Shown one piece after another: positions 35,336 to 48,522 of a stretch of 64,000 nt of DNA. Numbering within the stretch: the stretch's first letter is position 1; every line of letters starts with the position of its first letter. Source of the DNA: Triticum aestivum (lineage: Eukaryota > Streptophyta > Magnoliopsida > Poales > Poaceae). The DNA is taken from contig NC_057800.1 of the NCBI RefSeq assembly GCF_018294505.1, positions 170,681,703 through 170,745,702 of the forward strand, written 5' to 3'. The translations under genes and the position numbers were made by a program. The notes under the pieces were generated by a model. The model was not told where the DNA came from and ran no database searches. It saw only the letters and a program-made list of their open reading frames with translations.

Positions 35336-35919
35336 TTTCACTAATGATGAATGACATGTCAGGGCTCAGAGTGTTATCACGTAAAGCTGAAGGAGAAACT
35401 GACTGGTCTGGAGTGTACAATCACTATGATGAAGCAAAAAATAATCAATCACCGGCAATAGATGAGAGCAAGAGTCAAGAAGGAATTAGCATGTATAGTT
35501 GTAGTTGTCGCATTAGTCATCTTCTATGCGTTGTTTGTAATGATGATTTGGGGTTTTGTTTGATTTTATAACTGGCTACATCAATAAGCAGAGCTCATCT
35601 ATTGCTTGCCAACTATCCTATGAAAATTGCTTGTTTCACATTTGGACGCTCCAATCTGGGTGCATAATTATCACATTGGGAACTATGCAACCGTGGGAAT
35701 TTGGAGCGATCGAGTACTAATAATTGTGGTTGATTATATCAGAATTCTGATTGCCTGCCAATGTGCCAATATAATTTGTCACCCCCTTCAATTGTCATTC
35801 CTCTTTTATTCATACCCCGCTTTAGTCGCCACCATCTTCATCGACCCGGTCGGTCGCGCTACACACTTACACACACCCTGCAATCTCGCTTTCTCGCGGT
35901 TTGTATACGTAGCGCAGCC
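35336..35919. other. Unassigned sequence
   Basis: A 75-codon frame at 35344-35571 has no recognisable motif. Sequence just before 35920 looks like a plant 5' leader (CACAC-rich, then GCAGCCATG). Confidence 0.35.
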
Positions 35920-36271
35920 ATGTCGAGCACAACGAGGACAACATTTCCACCTGAAGTCTTGCGCCCGATCAAAGGTCAACCACGAAATCAGCCCACTCGT
36001 CTTCCATGAGTCCGACATCGAGCCCTGACCTCGATTTTATCCGGTTCATGGAAGGGCCACTGCAGCCCGAGTCATTGGATGATGACCAGATGGACGAGGA
36101 GCCGTTGGAGGACGAAGAAGACGACAGCGATGATGATGAGGAGTAGGAATGATCGAACAGGGACGACGACGAGGACATCAACGGCGATGACGACGACGAC
36201 AATGACAGCGGCAATGAAAAGCCAACGGTTTGCGGTAAGAAACGTCTTCGCCGACGATGTCGCAGGGCCAT
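35920..36271 (+). pseudogene. Decayed acidic/basic protein ORF running into a triplet array
   Basis: A frame with a good start context (GCAGCCATGTCG) at 35920 gives 28 codons, ends near 36006 and appears to continue in another frame as a 46-codon acidic peptide (36006-36146; DFIRFMEGPLQPE, then Asp/Glu-rich). Beyond its TAG and a TGA the same frame goes on: more Asp, then a basic stretch (CGKKRLRRRCRR) just before poly-Gln coded by the CAA array at 36272. One frameshift and two stops therefore separate what looks like one original protein. Family unknown; might belong to a CACTA-type element because of the neighbouring repeats. Confidence 0.35.
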
Positions 36272-36455
<184 letters not shown>

Positions 36456-36579
36456 GGACTAAATTAAGCAGACTGTATATCTTTGTTGCCATTCGCTCAA
36501 ATTAATTTGTTATCTCTATGTTCCCCTATTAATCTCATCGTAGACGGTTAGCAATAGGCATTCAACAACGATCTTTTAC

Positions 36580-37122
36580 ATTATCACGCATAGTTGGTTT
36601 CTTCAATTGTGTGCCCTGTCGAGCACATAATTCGCAACAAAAAAGTATGCGTTGCCTAGAATTATCGCACACAATTCTGATTATCGACCTGTTTGCCGGG
36701 TATCACACACATCTTGTTACACCGAATCGTTTTTGTTCTTTTGGATGATCGCAAACAATTTATCTGAGTGATCTGTATGTCATCTATCGCACACATTTGG
36801 ATCTGGGTAATCGTTTGTGTTATTTTCGCTCATCACAAACAGTTCATCCGACTGAACTGTATGTCGTCTATCGCACACATCTGGATTTCGATAACCGTTT
36901 GCGTTATTTTGTATGATCGCAAGCAATTTGTATGGATCAACTGTATGCCATGTATCGCACACGCAACTCTTTTTTGAATTGTATTTAATGTCTCTACAAT
37001 CGTGCACAGTTTGTTTTATTGGTGATGGTTCTATTACGATATTGTTTGCGATTCATGCCTCACGCGTAGTTGGATCGATTGGTCTCCTATACATGTGTCG
37101 CGTTAGGACCTTCATGTAGTTG
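36580..37122. repeat. Subterminal-type tandem repeats, 84-bp period (possible CACTA end)
   Basis: About 3.4 direct units with starts near 36687, 36771, 36856 and 36940, each holding CTGTATGTC, TATCGCACACAT and CGTTTGTGTTATTTT variants. The motif TATCGCACACA (TGTGTGCGATA on the other strand) is typical of subterminal repeats I associate with Triticeae CACTA elements. A degenerate TGTAGT at about 37115-37121 could be the terminus (CACTACA on the minus strand), but the canonical CACTA end is not intact. Confidence 0.5.
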
Positions 37123-37126
37123 CGAT

Positions 37127-38010
37127 GGCAAGTTTTATTACTTCACCATGGCAAAAAAAATGAACCACGGCAAATTTATTTCATGGTCATGGAACTTTTA
37201 ATACTTCACCATGGCACATTTTAGTAATTTACCATGGCAATTTTTTATTATGAATCATGGCAAATTTAGTTCATTGATCTTAACAAATTTTAGTAATTCA
37301 CCATGGCAATTTTATTTTATAGACCATGGCAATTTTAGCAATTCAACATGATATTTTTTTAACTGTGAACCATGGCAAATTTACTTATGGATCATGTCAA
37401 TTTTTAGTAATTCATGATTACAAATTTACTTTTTATAGAACATGGCAAGTTTAGCATTTTGACCATGGCAATTTTTGTTTTGTTTATGAACCATGACAAA
37501 TTTAGTTCATGGATCATGGCAAATTTTAGTAATGCACCATGTCAGTTTTAGTTTATGATTCATGGCAAGTTTTAGTAATTGACCATGGCATATTTTTCAG
37601 TAATTGACCATCGAATTTTTTATGGACGATGGCAAATTTAGTTCATAGATCATGGCAAATTTAGTTCATAGATCATGGCAAATTTAGTAATTCTCCATGG
37701 CTAATTTAGTTTTATTGATCATTGCTTTATTTTTCAATAATTGACCATGGCAAATTTAGTTTCATGTATTACGGCAGATTTTGTGTATTGCTCATGGAAA
37801 ACTTATTCTTCTCTCGATAAATGTACACTTTTTTTTAACCATGGCAATTTAGTTGATGCTTTCTTACCTGAGCATCATCAAAATTAGTTTGTATGTATCA
37901 TGGTGTTTTTTACATCATTTAATGGCACTAAAATTTGCCAAGGCAAATTGTTTTTTCTAGTATGGCATTTTATTTTCTTGTTAGAGCATGGCAAAAAGTT
38001 TCCTTTTTTA
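37127..38010. repeat. Degenerate CCATGGCAAATTTAG minisatellite
   Basis: More than twenty imperfect copies of ACCATGGCAAATTTAGTTCA at 20-40 bp spacing. Most keep the palindrome CCATGG. Strongly AT-rich between copies. No reading frame. Confidence 0.8.
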
Positions 38011-38757
38011 TTGCAGACCATGATAGTTTTGCTACTTGTCCCACTATAATGACCTTTCTTTGTAAGTATTTTTTTATGTGTGGTAGTTCTAACAAGTATA
38101 ATAGTCCAGTGTTATCATATAATCCATGGCAATATATATATTCCATCAGATTTTTTATATGAATTTCTAGATTTCTATGTGATTTTTACTCTAAAGTTTT
38201 TTCTCAGTTTTTAGTTGGTTTTCTGTTATTTTAGTTTGGTATCTAAATGGGCATGTTCATTTTTTCATGGCAGAACACATCAAACACTAGCTTGACCTGC
38301 CAGCATGAGTGAGAGAAGGTTCGGGTTGGGATGCCTCTCGCTCCGAACAATCAATTCCCCATGCGTTGGGGAACCAATTTGTTCGGTCTGGGAAGGGCTC
38401 CCACCTAACGTTCGGGCCTTAACATCAATGAGCCAAATACGAACGACAATCAAATCACGAGAGGACAACTTAAATTTGACGTTCACACATCTCGTAAATT
38501 GCAGAAGTTTATTATTGTCTTGTGTTAATTCTAATGTCTACAACAACAATCGTGTAGTTGTATACAATTTATTCTTGTGCACAAAAATTAGCCCAAATTA
38601 GATAGATGCTTGAGAGGTTGCACAACAAATTTCCAAGGCTCCTTGCTTAGCTCAATCTCGTGTCACTTTAAGTGTCACATGAACCAGTAATTTAGGAAGA
38701 TATAACTTGATTTTGACAGTTTTTAGAGACGTAAAACGAGTAGTTGAAGAACATAAT
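38011..38757. other. Unassigned sequence
   Basis: A 98-codon plus frame (38305-38601) and its minus shadow show no recognisable motif. No repeat family recognised. Confidence 0.4.
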
Positions 38758-38759
38758 TA

Positions 38760-39027
38760 TTTTCTCCGTCCCAAAAATAAATGTCTCAACTTTGTACTAG
38801 CTTCAGGTGGTGTTTGGTTCTCTAGTCCTAGGACTTTTTCTAGTCCCTGAGACTTTTTGAAAAAGGCTCTCAAGGAGGTGCTTCTAAGGACTTTTAGCAA
38901 AAAGTCTCACCCTGTTTGGGTTGCTAGGGACTTTTTCTAGTCCCAACACAAAAAAGTCCCTGGAACCAAACACCCCCTCAGTATAAAATTGCACTAAGAT
39001 GAGACACTTATTTGGAAACGGAAGGAG
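38760..39027. mobile_element. Stowaway MITE (split by a second MITE)
   Basis: Ends carry the Stowaway terminal sequence in worn form (CTCCGTCCCAAAAATAA at left, GGAAACGGAAGGAG at right), with TA at 38758-38759 and 39028-39029. Subterminal arms ATGTCTCAACTTTGTACTAG and GCACTAAGATGAGACACTTAT pair across the element. Without the insertion at 38806-38977 it is about 93 bp, a normal size. Confidence 0.8.
38806..38977. mobile_element. Harbinger-type MITE nested in the Stowaway
   Basis: 172 bp with terminal inverted repeats (GGTGGTGTTTGGTTCTC against GGGGGTGTTTGGTTCC) and internal GGACTTTTTCTAGTCC palindromes. The 3-bp direct repeat TCA flanks it at 38803-38805 and 38978-38980. Removing the insert and one TCA restores the usual Stowaway centre. 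Confidence 0.85.
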
Positions 39028-39152
39028 TATGTATTAACTCTACAGGATAAACCCATGGCCCACACCGCAGTGACACAGCTAGGATAAAACCATGGTCCGT
39101 CTGTGTCGCTCAACAACCTCTGCAGTTTGCCCTCATTGCTCCGCTCCCCCAC

Positions 39153-39161
39153 AAAAGTTAG
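39153..39161 (+). other. 9-bp target duplication, left
   Basis: AAAAGTTAG, repeated exactly at 41895-41903 on the other side of the Mutator-like element. Confidence 0.9.
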
Positions 39162-39355
39162 GGGAATTTGGTTTTTTGCCCCCCCCCCCTTACTTTGGAC
39201 TTTGACTATTTGCCACTCTTTACTTTGTATTTGATCTTTTGCCATCTTTTACTTTGCACTTTGATCTTTTGCCACTTTGTAACACAAAAACAATTTTTGC
39301 AAATGATAGAAGAAATGCATGCACAAATCAGAGGACAAGTATACCCTTATACCTC

Positions 39356-39655
39356 NNNNNNNNNNNNNNNNNNNNNNNNNNNNNNNNNNNNNNNNNNNNN
39401 NNNNNNNNNNNNNNNNNNNNNNNNNNNNNNNNNNNNNNNNNNNNNNNNNNNNNNNNNNNNNNNNNNNNNNNNNNNNNNNNNNNNNNNNNNNNNNNNNNNN
39501 NNNNNNNNNNNNNNNNNNNNNNNNNNNNNNNNNNNNNNNNNNNNNNNNNNNNNNNNNNNNNNNNNNNNNNNNNNNNNNNNNNNNNNNNNNNNNNNNNNNN
39601 NNNNNNNNNNNNNNNNNNNNNNNNNNNNNNNNNNNNNNNNNNNNNNNNNNNNNNN
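39356..39655. other. Assembly gap (300 N)
   Basis: Run of N inside the Mutator-like element. The round number suggests a placeholder, so the true length is unknown. Confidence 0.98.
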
Positions 39656-39689
39656 ATCTCGCACTCGCCTCGCTTCACGTGCTCAAAGT

Positions 39690-39970
39690 AGTTGAGCTGA
39701 AAGTTGAAATGCATGAAACCGTTGAACCGTTGAACCATTGATCCAACTATGATGAAACATTCCCAGATTAGTCACACATACATGAGTGATTTTCTGTAAT
39801 TTTTTCAATTTTTTCTAAGAACTTTAAATTTCCGGTCAAACTTTGGTCAAACTAGTTAAGCTGAATGTTGAAGTGTATAGAAACGTTGAACCATTGATAA
39901 AAAATTTATGAAACTTTCACATATTAGTCATTCATGCGTGAGTGATTTTCTGTAATTTTTTCATTTTTTC
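39690..39970. repeat. Degenerate direct repeat inside the MULE
   Basis: Two units of about 150 bp share GTTGAAGTG/CATG...AAACGTTGAACCATTGAT, GTCACACAT/TCATTCAT and GAGTGATTTTCTGTAATTTT. Third, weaker similarity continues to about 40060. Confidence 0.6.
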
Positions 39971-40420
39971 TGAGAACTTTCAAATTTGGTCAGAATTTGC
40001 AGCTGAAATTCGAATTTCTCAAATTTTACCAGAATGGTCACACATATATGGTTGTTTATATGGATTTTTTTTCAATTTTTGCTGGGTTGTTCGAAAAAAA
40101 GTCCAAAAGTTGGGCAGCATTTTGGCTCAATTTGGACAGCATTTCCACTGTTTATGCACATATCATCCAAATCCTAACATATATTTCCAGAAAGACATTC
40201 ATATCCATATCACACTTGAACTCAGTATAGAAAAATAAAGCATTTCACATGTCCATACATCATCCATTTTCATACATCATCTAACATAAGGTGTCAAGTC
40301 TGGCATATTACAACCAAAAACATAAGGAAACATTTGATGCATTGTTCCACACAAAGTAGGATGGCAAGTCTGGCAAACTATAACTAAAAGCATAGAGAAC
40401 ATAGAAGATCAAGCACAACA

Positions 40421-40702
40421 CTAGCTCTTCCTTCTCTTCGGGGTCAACTTTCTAGCCCTTGAGCTCGAGGACATGTCATATGCAATCATGGTGTTCCCAA
40501 CGGTTGTGGTAGGTTGCTGGGACGCCTCATCCGCCAACGCCATAGCCAACATCCTTCTTGTCACAGGATTGGGACTGCCTTGAAGACTATGTGGCATAGT
40601 GATCATGTGCCTACTGGGACTGGCAACAACTTCAAATTGTGGTGCTGCATGTGTTTCCTCATCAGCCAACGCCGCAGCCATCAAATCTCTAGTGACAAGC
40701 AA
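40421..40702 (-). CDS. Small ORF inside the MULE with an internal repeat, unknown
   Basis: 93 codons on the minus strand. The motif VTR(D/R)(L/M)(M/L)A-ALADE occurs twice (residues about 3-15 and 47-60), followed by Gln/Thr/Ser-rich stretches and a basic tail (RARKLTPKRRKS) that looks like a nuclear signal. It may be the last exon of a MULE-encoded or captured protein whose upstream exons would lie toward the right. I do not recognise the family and found no clear splice partner. Confidence 0.35.
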   Translation of the reverse strand: MLVTRDLMAAALADEETHAAPQFEVVASPSRHMITMPHSLQGSPNPVTRRMLAMALADEASQQPTTTVGNTMIAYDMSSSSRARKLTPKRRKS

Positions 40703-41894
40703 TAATCAAATAGGAATAGCACTGCAGCCTACGGGCATGAGCAGCAGCGGCAGTCACGGCCATGAGCAGCACCAAATTATTTTCATTTCAATTATCATGC
40801 AATACATTTTGATATCTATATTTAGTGTTGTCGATATTTCATATTCTTCTATAAACTTGGTCTAGCTTAGGACAAACACATAACTTGAAATAATTTGGAA
40901 TGAAACATCAAAAAGGATATATGCATATGTAGGTTCTTTTCCTACTATATCAAGAATATAGTAATATAACAGTGTATATCAGATTAGTCCAAAAGTTAGC
41001 CGTGTAATCACAAGTTATCTTCTAACGAAACTGAAAGCACATGAATAAATAATCAGTACACCATTTATTTTCTTGGACCAACACTTCCCTGAGATCTCAA
41101 TTCCAAATTTTATCAATATTCTCACCTTGACGTATTCGCAAGTACAAAAGGGAGCAACAAATAAGAATAGTTATATTGTGAAAACACATGGGGTGAGAAG
41201 CAACAGCACTGGCCACACACAGCCACCAGAAGCTGCAGCCGCGGACAACACGGGCGACGAGCAGCAGTAGAGGCCATGAGCCGCTGCTGCTGCCCTGCTG
41301 CTCCCCGGATGCCCGCCTGCCACGCACGGCAACGAGCAGCAGCAGTGGCGGCGCGCACGGGCACGCAGGCGGCGGGGACGCATGGCTAGGAGCAGCAGAT
41401 GCGGCGGCGGCGGCGCACGGGCAGGCGAGGGGCGGCAGCGGCGCAAAACGTGAGTGGAGGCGGTGGCCGGCGACGGGCGGCGGGCGGACAGGCGGTGGCC
41501 GGCAGCGGAGCAAAACGCGAGGGGCGGTGGCGGCGACAAGTAACCCTAACCCTAGGTGGCCAAGGGCCGGGGCGGGAAAGAAGACTCGCCTTCGCCGTCG
41601 TGGACCACCGGGGCCGTCGCCGTTGCCGTCGTTGACCACAGGGATCTCCTGGAGCTGGCTGCCGCCGTCTCCTACAGACGAGGAGGGGATGAGTTGCGAA
41701 CGAACGAGTTCCTCGTCCTTGTTTCTGGTCAATCTGTTCGGGAGGGGCAAGTTTGTCATTATACATGGGACCCATCTGACAGAGGGCAGAAGATCAAAGT
41801 GTAAAGTAAAAGATGGCAAAAGATCAAATACAAAGTAAAGAGTGACAAATAGTGAAAGTCCAAAGTAATGGGGGGCAAAAAACCAAATCCCCCC

Positions 41895-42288
41895 AAAAGT
41901 TAGCAGCCAAAGCGCCTCTTTTCCCACTCATCTTCTTCCCCTCGCCCCTATCTATCTATCCCCCCTACCCTGGCCCCTCCCCTCTCTCATGTCGCTACCA
42001 ATCACTAGCGTCTCCCGAGCCCACCAGGACCCGACCCAGATCTTGCCGTTGGCAGCTCAACTCCCGTGTAGGTGAGCCGGCTACTCCCCTCCCACCCCCA
42101 CCACCCGAGAGTACACGGCGCCTCTTCTTCAAAAGCCCTCCCTTTTTGTTTTCTCGGCGCTCCTCGGGGGTTTTGGTCCGCCGAGGAGGGGTTTGGTGCG
42201 CCCGGTACCGGAGAATCTTGGCGAGAAGTGCCTAGTTTCCGCTAGGCTGGTTGGTGGGAGGCGGGTGCCTGGTGCCGCGGCTTCAGCC
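41895..42288 (+). promoter_or_regulatory. ABIL 5' flank and probable leader
   Basis: Starts with the right target duplication of the MULE (41895-41903). CT-rich stretches (CTCTTTTCCC, CTATCTATCTATCCCCC) resemble plant core promoters and leaders. No clear TATA box is seen between the MULE and the ATG, so the original proximal promoter may have been split, with its upstream part left of 39153. A leader intron is possible, as GTAGGTGAGC lies near 42069. Confidence 0.5.
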
Positions 42289-44861
<2,573 letters not shown>

Positions 44862-45287
44862 TCGCTGAAATGTCTTAGACCTTGTTCCTTGTTGACCAAT
44901 CTCGTTCCTTCATACATATGATGTTCGAGATCTCAGACCAAATCTCATTCCTTCATACATATAGCTTGTGTGTCATTTCCATGTGTTTATAGATACAATG
45001 CAGACAGAAACACCACCAGTGGTGCTCATGGCGTTGCGCAAGCGCATGACGGATGAAGCAACCAAATACAGAGCAGCTTCAGTACCATACCATCACCTAC
45101 ATCCATTTCCCGTTTCTGTGGCCTAGATCTTGATACCAAATACATGGTGGTCCTTCCAGTGTCATTTTCCTCTGTTTGCGCTGTTGGCGATCTTGTCGAG
45201 CAGAACTGTTTGGGCTGGTTTTGTGGCCTCTGTCAGTGGTAGCACAGTGGGCATGGATGACGACAAATGACGATGTCCCTAAACTAA
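44862..45287. other. ABIL 3' flank
   Basis: Probable 3' UTR. A short imperfect duplication (CTCRTTCCTTCATACATAT at about 44902-44920 and 44943-44961) lies here. No canonical AATAAA was identified with confidence. Confidence 0.4.
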
Positions 45288-45289
45288 TA

Positions 45290-45454
45290 CTTCCTCCGTT
45301 CCTAAATACGGAGTATAAGGCTTTTTTAGACATTCCAATAACTGACTACATACGAAATGAAATGAGTGAATATACACTCTAAAGTAGGTTTATATACATT
45401 GGTATGTAGTTTGTATTGAAATCTTTAAAAAGACTTATATTTAGGAAGGGGGAG
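45290..45454. mobile_element. Stowaway MITE
   Basis: 165 bp from CTTCCTCCGTTCCTAAATA to TATTTAGGAAGGGGGAG, flanked by TA at 45288-45289 and 45455-45456. The arms pair over the first 19 bp with few mismatches. Interior has GACATTCCAATAACTGACTA of the Thalos-like type. Confidence 0.85.
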
Positions 45455-45486
45455 TAGATCCACTGTAATCTTCTGTTTGTAAAATA

Positions 45487-45566
45487 CTGTCTCTGTAAAC
45501 TAATATAAAAGCACTTAGATCACTACTTAGTGATCTAAACGTTCTTATATTATTTTATAGAGGGAG
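45487..45566. mobile_element. Short Stowaway MITE, near-perfect hairpin
   Basis: 80 bp. The arm CTGTAAACTAATATAA-AGC pairs with GTTCTTATATTATTTTATAG around the exact palindrome TTAGATCACTACTTAGTGATCTAA. TA duplicates at 45485-45486 and 45567-45568. Confidence 0.85.
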
Positions 45567-45568
45567 TA

Positions 45569-46175
45569 CTAAGAGAAATAGAGCTGTATGCATACAGTAA
45601 TCCCAACATGGACACCTGCTAGGTCGCTGTGCGCATCCCAGTGACCCACTGCCCAGCTCCAACAGAGTAGGGAACACTTCTCCGAGCCCACTAGCCCCTT
45701 ATTTTCTTCTTCTTTCCCTTCCGTGCGATCATATCGTTAGGTTCCACACGATGCGATGTCTTGTTTTAGGGAACCATGTTGGTTTGCGTGTCAGCTAACT
45801 TTCCAGCCAAATTTTTTTAGCACAGTACAAATCGCAAACACTCATGCATACACACATGTACTCATCCCTATGAACGCATGAACGTACATCCTACTCCTAT
45901 GAGCATCTTCAAGAGACTGAGTCGGCACATCATTTTGAGATTGACAAAGTCGTCACAGACACTTTTGTAGTCGACGGGAACGTCTCCTCCCACTAAACCC
46001 ACATCGCCGATAGGTCTGAAATAAATCCACGAAACTATGAGCACCAATGTCAAGTTTGTGACTTCAACACTGATGGGTTAGGGATACCAATGTCAGCCAA
46101 CCTTTGCTCATTGTGTGTTCTCCTTTCGAGGGCATTTTACCCTGGTCCATTTCACCTTCCATTTTCATCTTGAGT
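45569..46175. other. Unassigned sequence
   Basis: No gene seen. 46134-46167 repeats the start region of the pseudogene at 35057-35335 (23 identical bases within a 33-base match). Confidence 0.4.
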
Positions 46176-46441
46176 AGGCCCTCTTCGATTCACAGGATTC
46201 TTAAAACATAGGAATAGAAAAAAAATACAGGATGAGAGTGGCATGCTCATTTGAATCCTGATATACAGATAGTGTTTGATGCCACAGGAAAAAGCAAAGG
46301 AATAGTAAAAAAAATGTTTGAGTTGATACTAGATTTCCTATGAAATGTATGGAAAATCCTATGAATCAAATGACCAATATAGAAAAAAAATTCTAAGGAT
46401 TCTAGCCCTTCAAAAATCATATGAAAATCCTTTGATTCAAA
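46176..46441. mobile_element. Tourist-like (Harbinger) MITE remnant
   Basis: The left end GGCCCTCTTCGATTCACAGG and the right part AATCCTTTGATTCAAAA pair loosely, as in grass MITEs beginning GGCCTCTTTGATTC. The right terminus is worn or lost and no target duplication is clear. Confidence 0.4.
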
Positions 46442-47591
46442 ACTTTAGTAGATATTTAAGCCAAATCCATCTAACGGACTGTGGTCCAAAATGGGGCGAG
46501 ATTGCTTAGATCATCCTCCTTTTCAAGATGCAAGGCTTGTGTTCTCTAAATTGAGGACATTAAGCCACAGCTGGGACCTGTGGGCTCCTGTTAGCAAAAA
46601 GGTGTACTCACTTGGGCCATGTGTGTTCCATGGTGACCACTCTCCTCTCAGTTTACAACCGGGTCCACAGGCCTTACTGAGCCCATCAGGCATGCTGGTT
46701 CTTAGTCTAACCTATATATGGGCGGAAATCTGCACCTCTTTATGTTGGGCCTAGCCTATGTAATGCTAGTCTATCACAAATTCGCAATGATGCAGTTTCT
46801 TCACAAAAAAGGAACTCTGTTAGCACACCCTTTTTCTCAAGAAAAAAAAAACCTTCTATGTGGTGTCATCTTTCTGAACCGCTATAGGGAAAGAACAGTG
46901 GCGCAGTATATTAACTTCTCGTTCATATTCTAAAAAAAAATCTTGTTAACATCCACACATGTATAGTATCAGTATATCACGCACGCAGACCATATTGCGT
47001 AACAAAACGAATTCACACCTCGAACAGTCACCGCAATTTCATCTCCCGCGCCTGCAAAGTAACAGTCTATTTTATAAACTAGACAAACACGCTAGATATC
47101 TTTATCCAGTCCACTGAAGCGATATTATCATGCATGATCCTGATCGAGCACGGAATAGACCGCATCGATATGAACGTATAAACTACGCTGAAACTTCTGA
47201 AGGAGAACTATCGACCTATTAAGACAATCAGAGAAAGCAACAGCAATACTTTTTCTTGGCAAAGTTAGTGGTTGAGGCCAATCATCAGCTGCCTCCCCCG
47301 GTTTCTTTCTTCCTAATATTTGTGGAGCATATGGATTGACCAGTATCTATTGGATTTATACATATCTTTTGGAATTATCCGGTTATCAATTTAGTAGTGT
47401 GACAATAAAATCTTAAGATAAATATGCATTCTGTCATATTCATCAATTTTTATAATTCATATTTGACTCCCTCAGCAACTGAAAACCAAAAAGATCAGGG
47501 GGAGACAACCTGGCCAAAGTACAACTAGTTAAATATAACCAACTAACAAAATCAATGAAATTCACGTCATGTTCATAGGACTATTCAAGGT
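46442..47591. other. Unassigned sequence
   Basis: Frames at 46491-46754 and 46718-46933 show no motif. No repeat recognised. Confidence 0.4.
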
Positions 47592-47600
47592 TATATATTT

Positions 47601-48513
47601 GGGACAATTACATTTCTGCCTCTAACTGGAACCCACTACTTAAATTTGCCCCTAATTTCAATGTGTGCTCAAATTTGCCCCTCTGCCGTTAGTTGCCCTT
47701 ATAGAAATGCCCTTCTGCGCCGTTACCGTCCGGTCAAACAACTTTGACCATCTCGAAAAAATAGTAAAAAAATCAAAAAAACCTGAAATTTTGTGGGATT
47801 GAAGCTACTCATGTGCGCAAGGCGCGTGCAAATTTTCGTGCTATTTAGACATATCAGGAGCTCGTGGCAAAGGAAAACAATAAATCTGTACATCTTTGAA
47901 TAGTAAATTCAAAAAAATAGCAAGAAAATTCAAAAACATATGAAATTTTTTGGCATCCAAGATGCTCGGGGGCACAAGGCGTGTGCAAAATTTTGTTATC
48001 AAATGACATGCGAGGAGCTCTCGCAAAAAAAACCAAAATAGTGTATTTTTACAAGTTTTTTTCTGAGACAAATTTTGTTTTTTTTCTCCACGAGCTCCTA
48101 CAATGTCCAAACACAAAAAAAATTGCACACACCTTCCACACCTAAGCATCTTGGATGCCAAAAGAATTCATATTTTTTTGATTTTTTTTGCTATTTTTTT
48201 GAATTTATGGTTCACACGCGTACATATTTACTGTTTTTCCTTCGCCATGAGCTCCTAGAATGTCCAGACAACATGAAAATTTGCACGCACCTTGCGAACC
48301 TGAGTACCTTCGATCCCACAAAAATTTAGATTTTTTTTGACTTTTTGTGCTATTTTTTCGAGATGGTCAAAGCTGTTTGACCAGACGGTAACGACGCAGA
48401 AGGGCATTTCTATAAGGGCAACTAACGGCATAGGGGCAAATTTGAGCACACATTGAAATTGGTGGCAAATTTGAGTAGTGGGTTCCAGTTAGGAACAGAA
48501 ATGGAATTGTCCC
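47601..48513. mobile_element. Foldback Mutator-type element
   Basis: 913 bp consisting almost wholly of two inverted arms of about 440 bp (47601-48045 and 48055-48513). The ends read GGGACAATTACATTTCTG and GGGACAATTCCATTTCTG. A perfect 9-bp target duplication TATATATTT lies at 47592-47600 and 48514-48522. No coding capacity. The transcript would form a long hairpin. Confidence 0.9.
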
Positions 48514-48522
48514 TATATATTT

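Larger units (their letters stand above)
39162..41894. mobile_element. Mutator-like element (MULE) upstream of ABIL
   Basis: Terminal inverted repeats of about 115 bp (39162-39280 and 41780-41894) begin GGGAATTTGGTTTTTTGCC and continue with CTTACTTTGGACTTT and CTTTACTTTGTATTTGATC. A perfect 9-bp target duplication, the Mutator hallmark, flanks the element. The interior holds a 300-N gap, a degenerate direct repeat (39690-39970), a small minus-strand ORF (40421-40702) and a very GC-rich segment (41250-41640). No transposase is visible; it could lie in the gap or be absent. Confidence 0.88.

Noticed and set aside
39168..39741. Frames containing long X runs
   Set aside because: Translations of the 300-N gap.
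41539..41556. Telomere-like AACCCTAACCCTA
   Set aside because: Only two units in GC-rich sequence; too short to suggest an interstitial telomeric array.
41097..41927. 276-codon minus-strand frame in the MULE and its overlapping partners
   Set aside because: It crosses the terminal inverted repeat and a low-complexity GC-rich block. The product is Pro/Ala/Arg-rich and has no motif.
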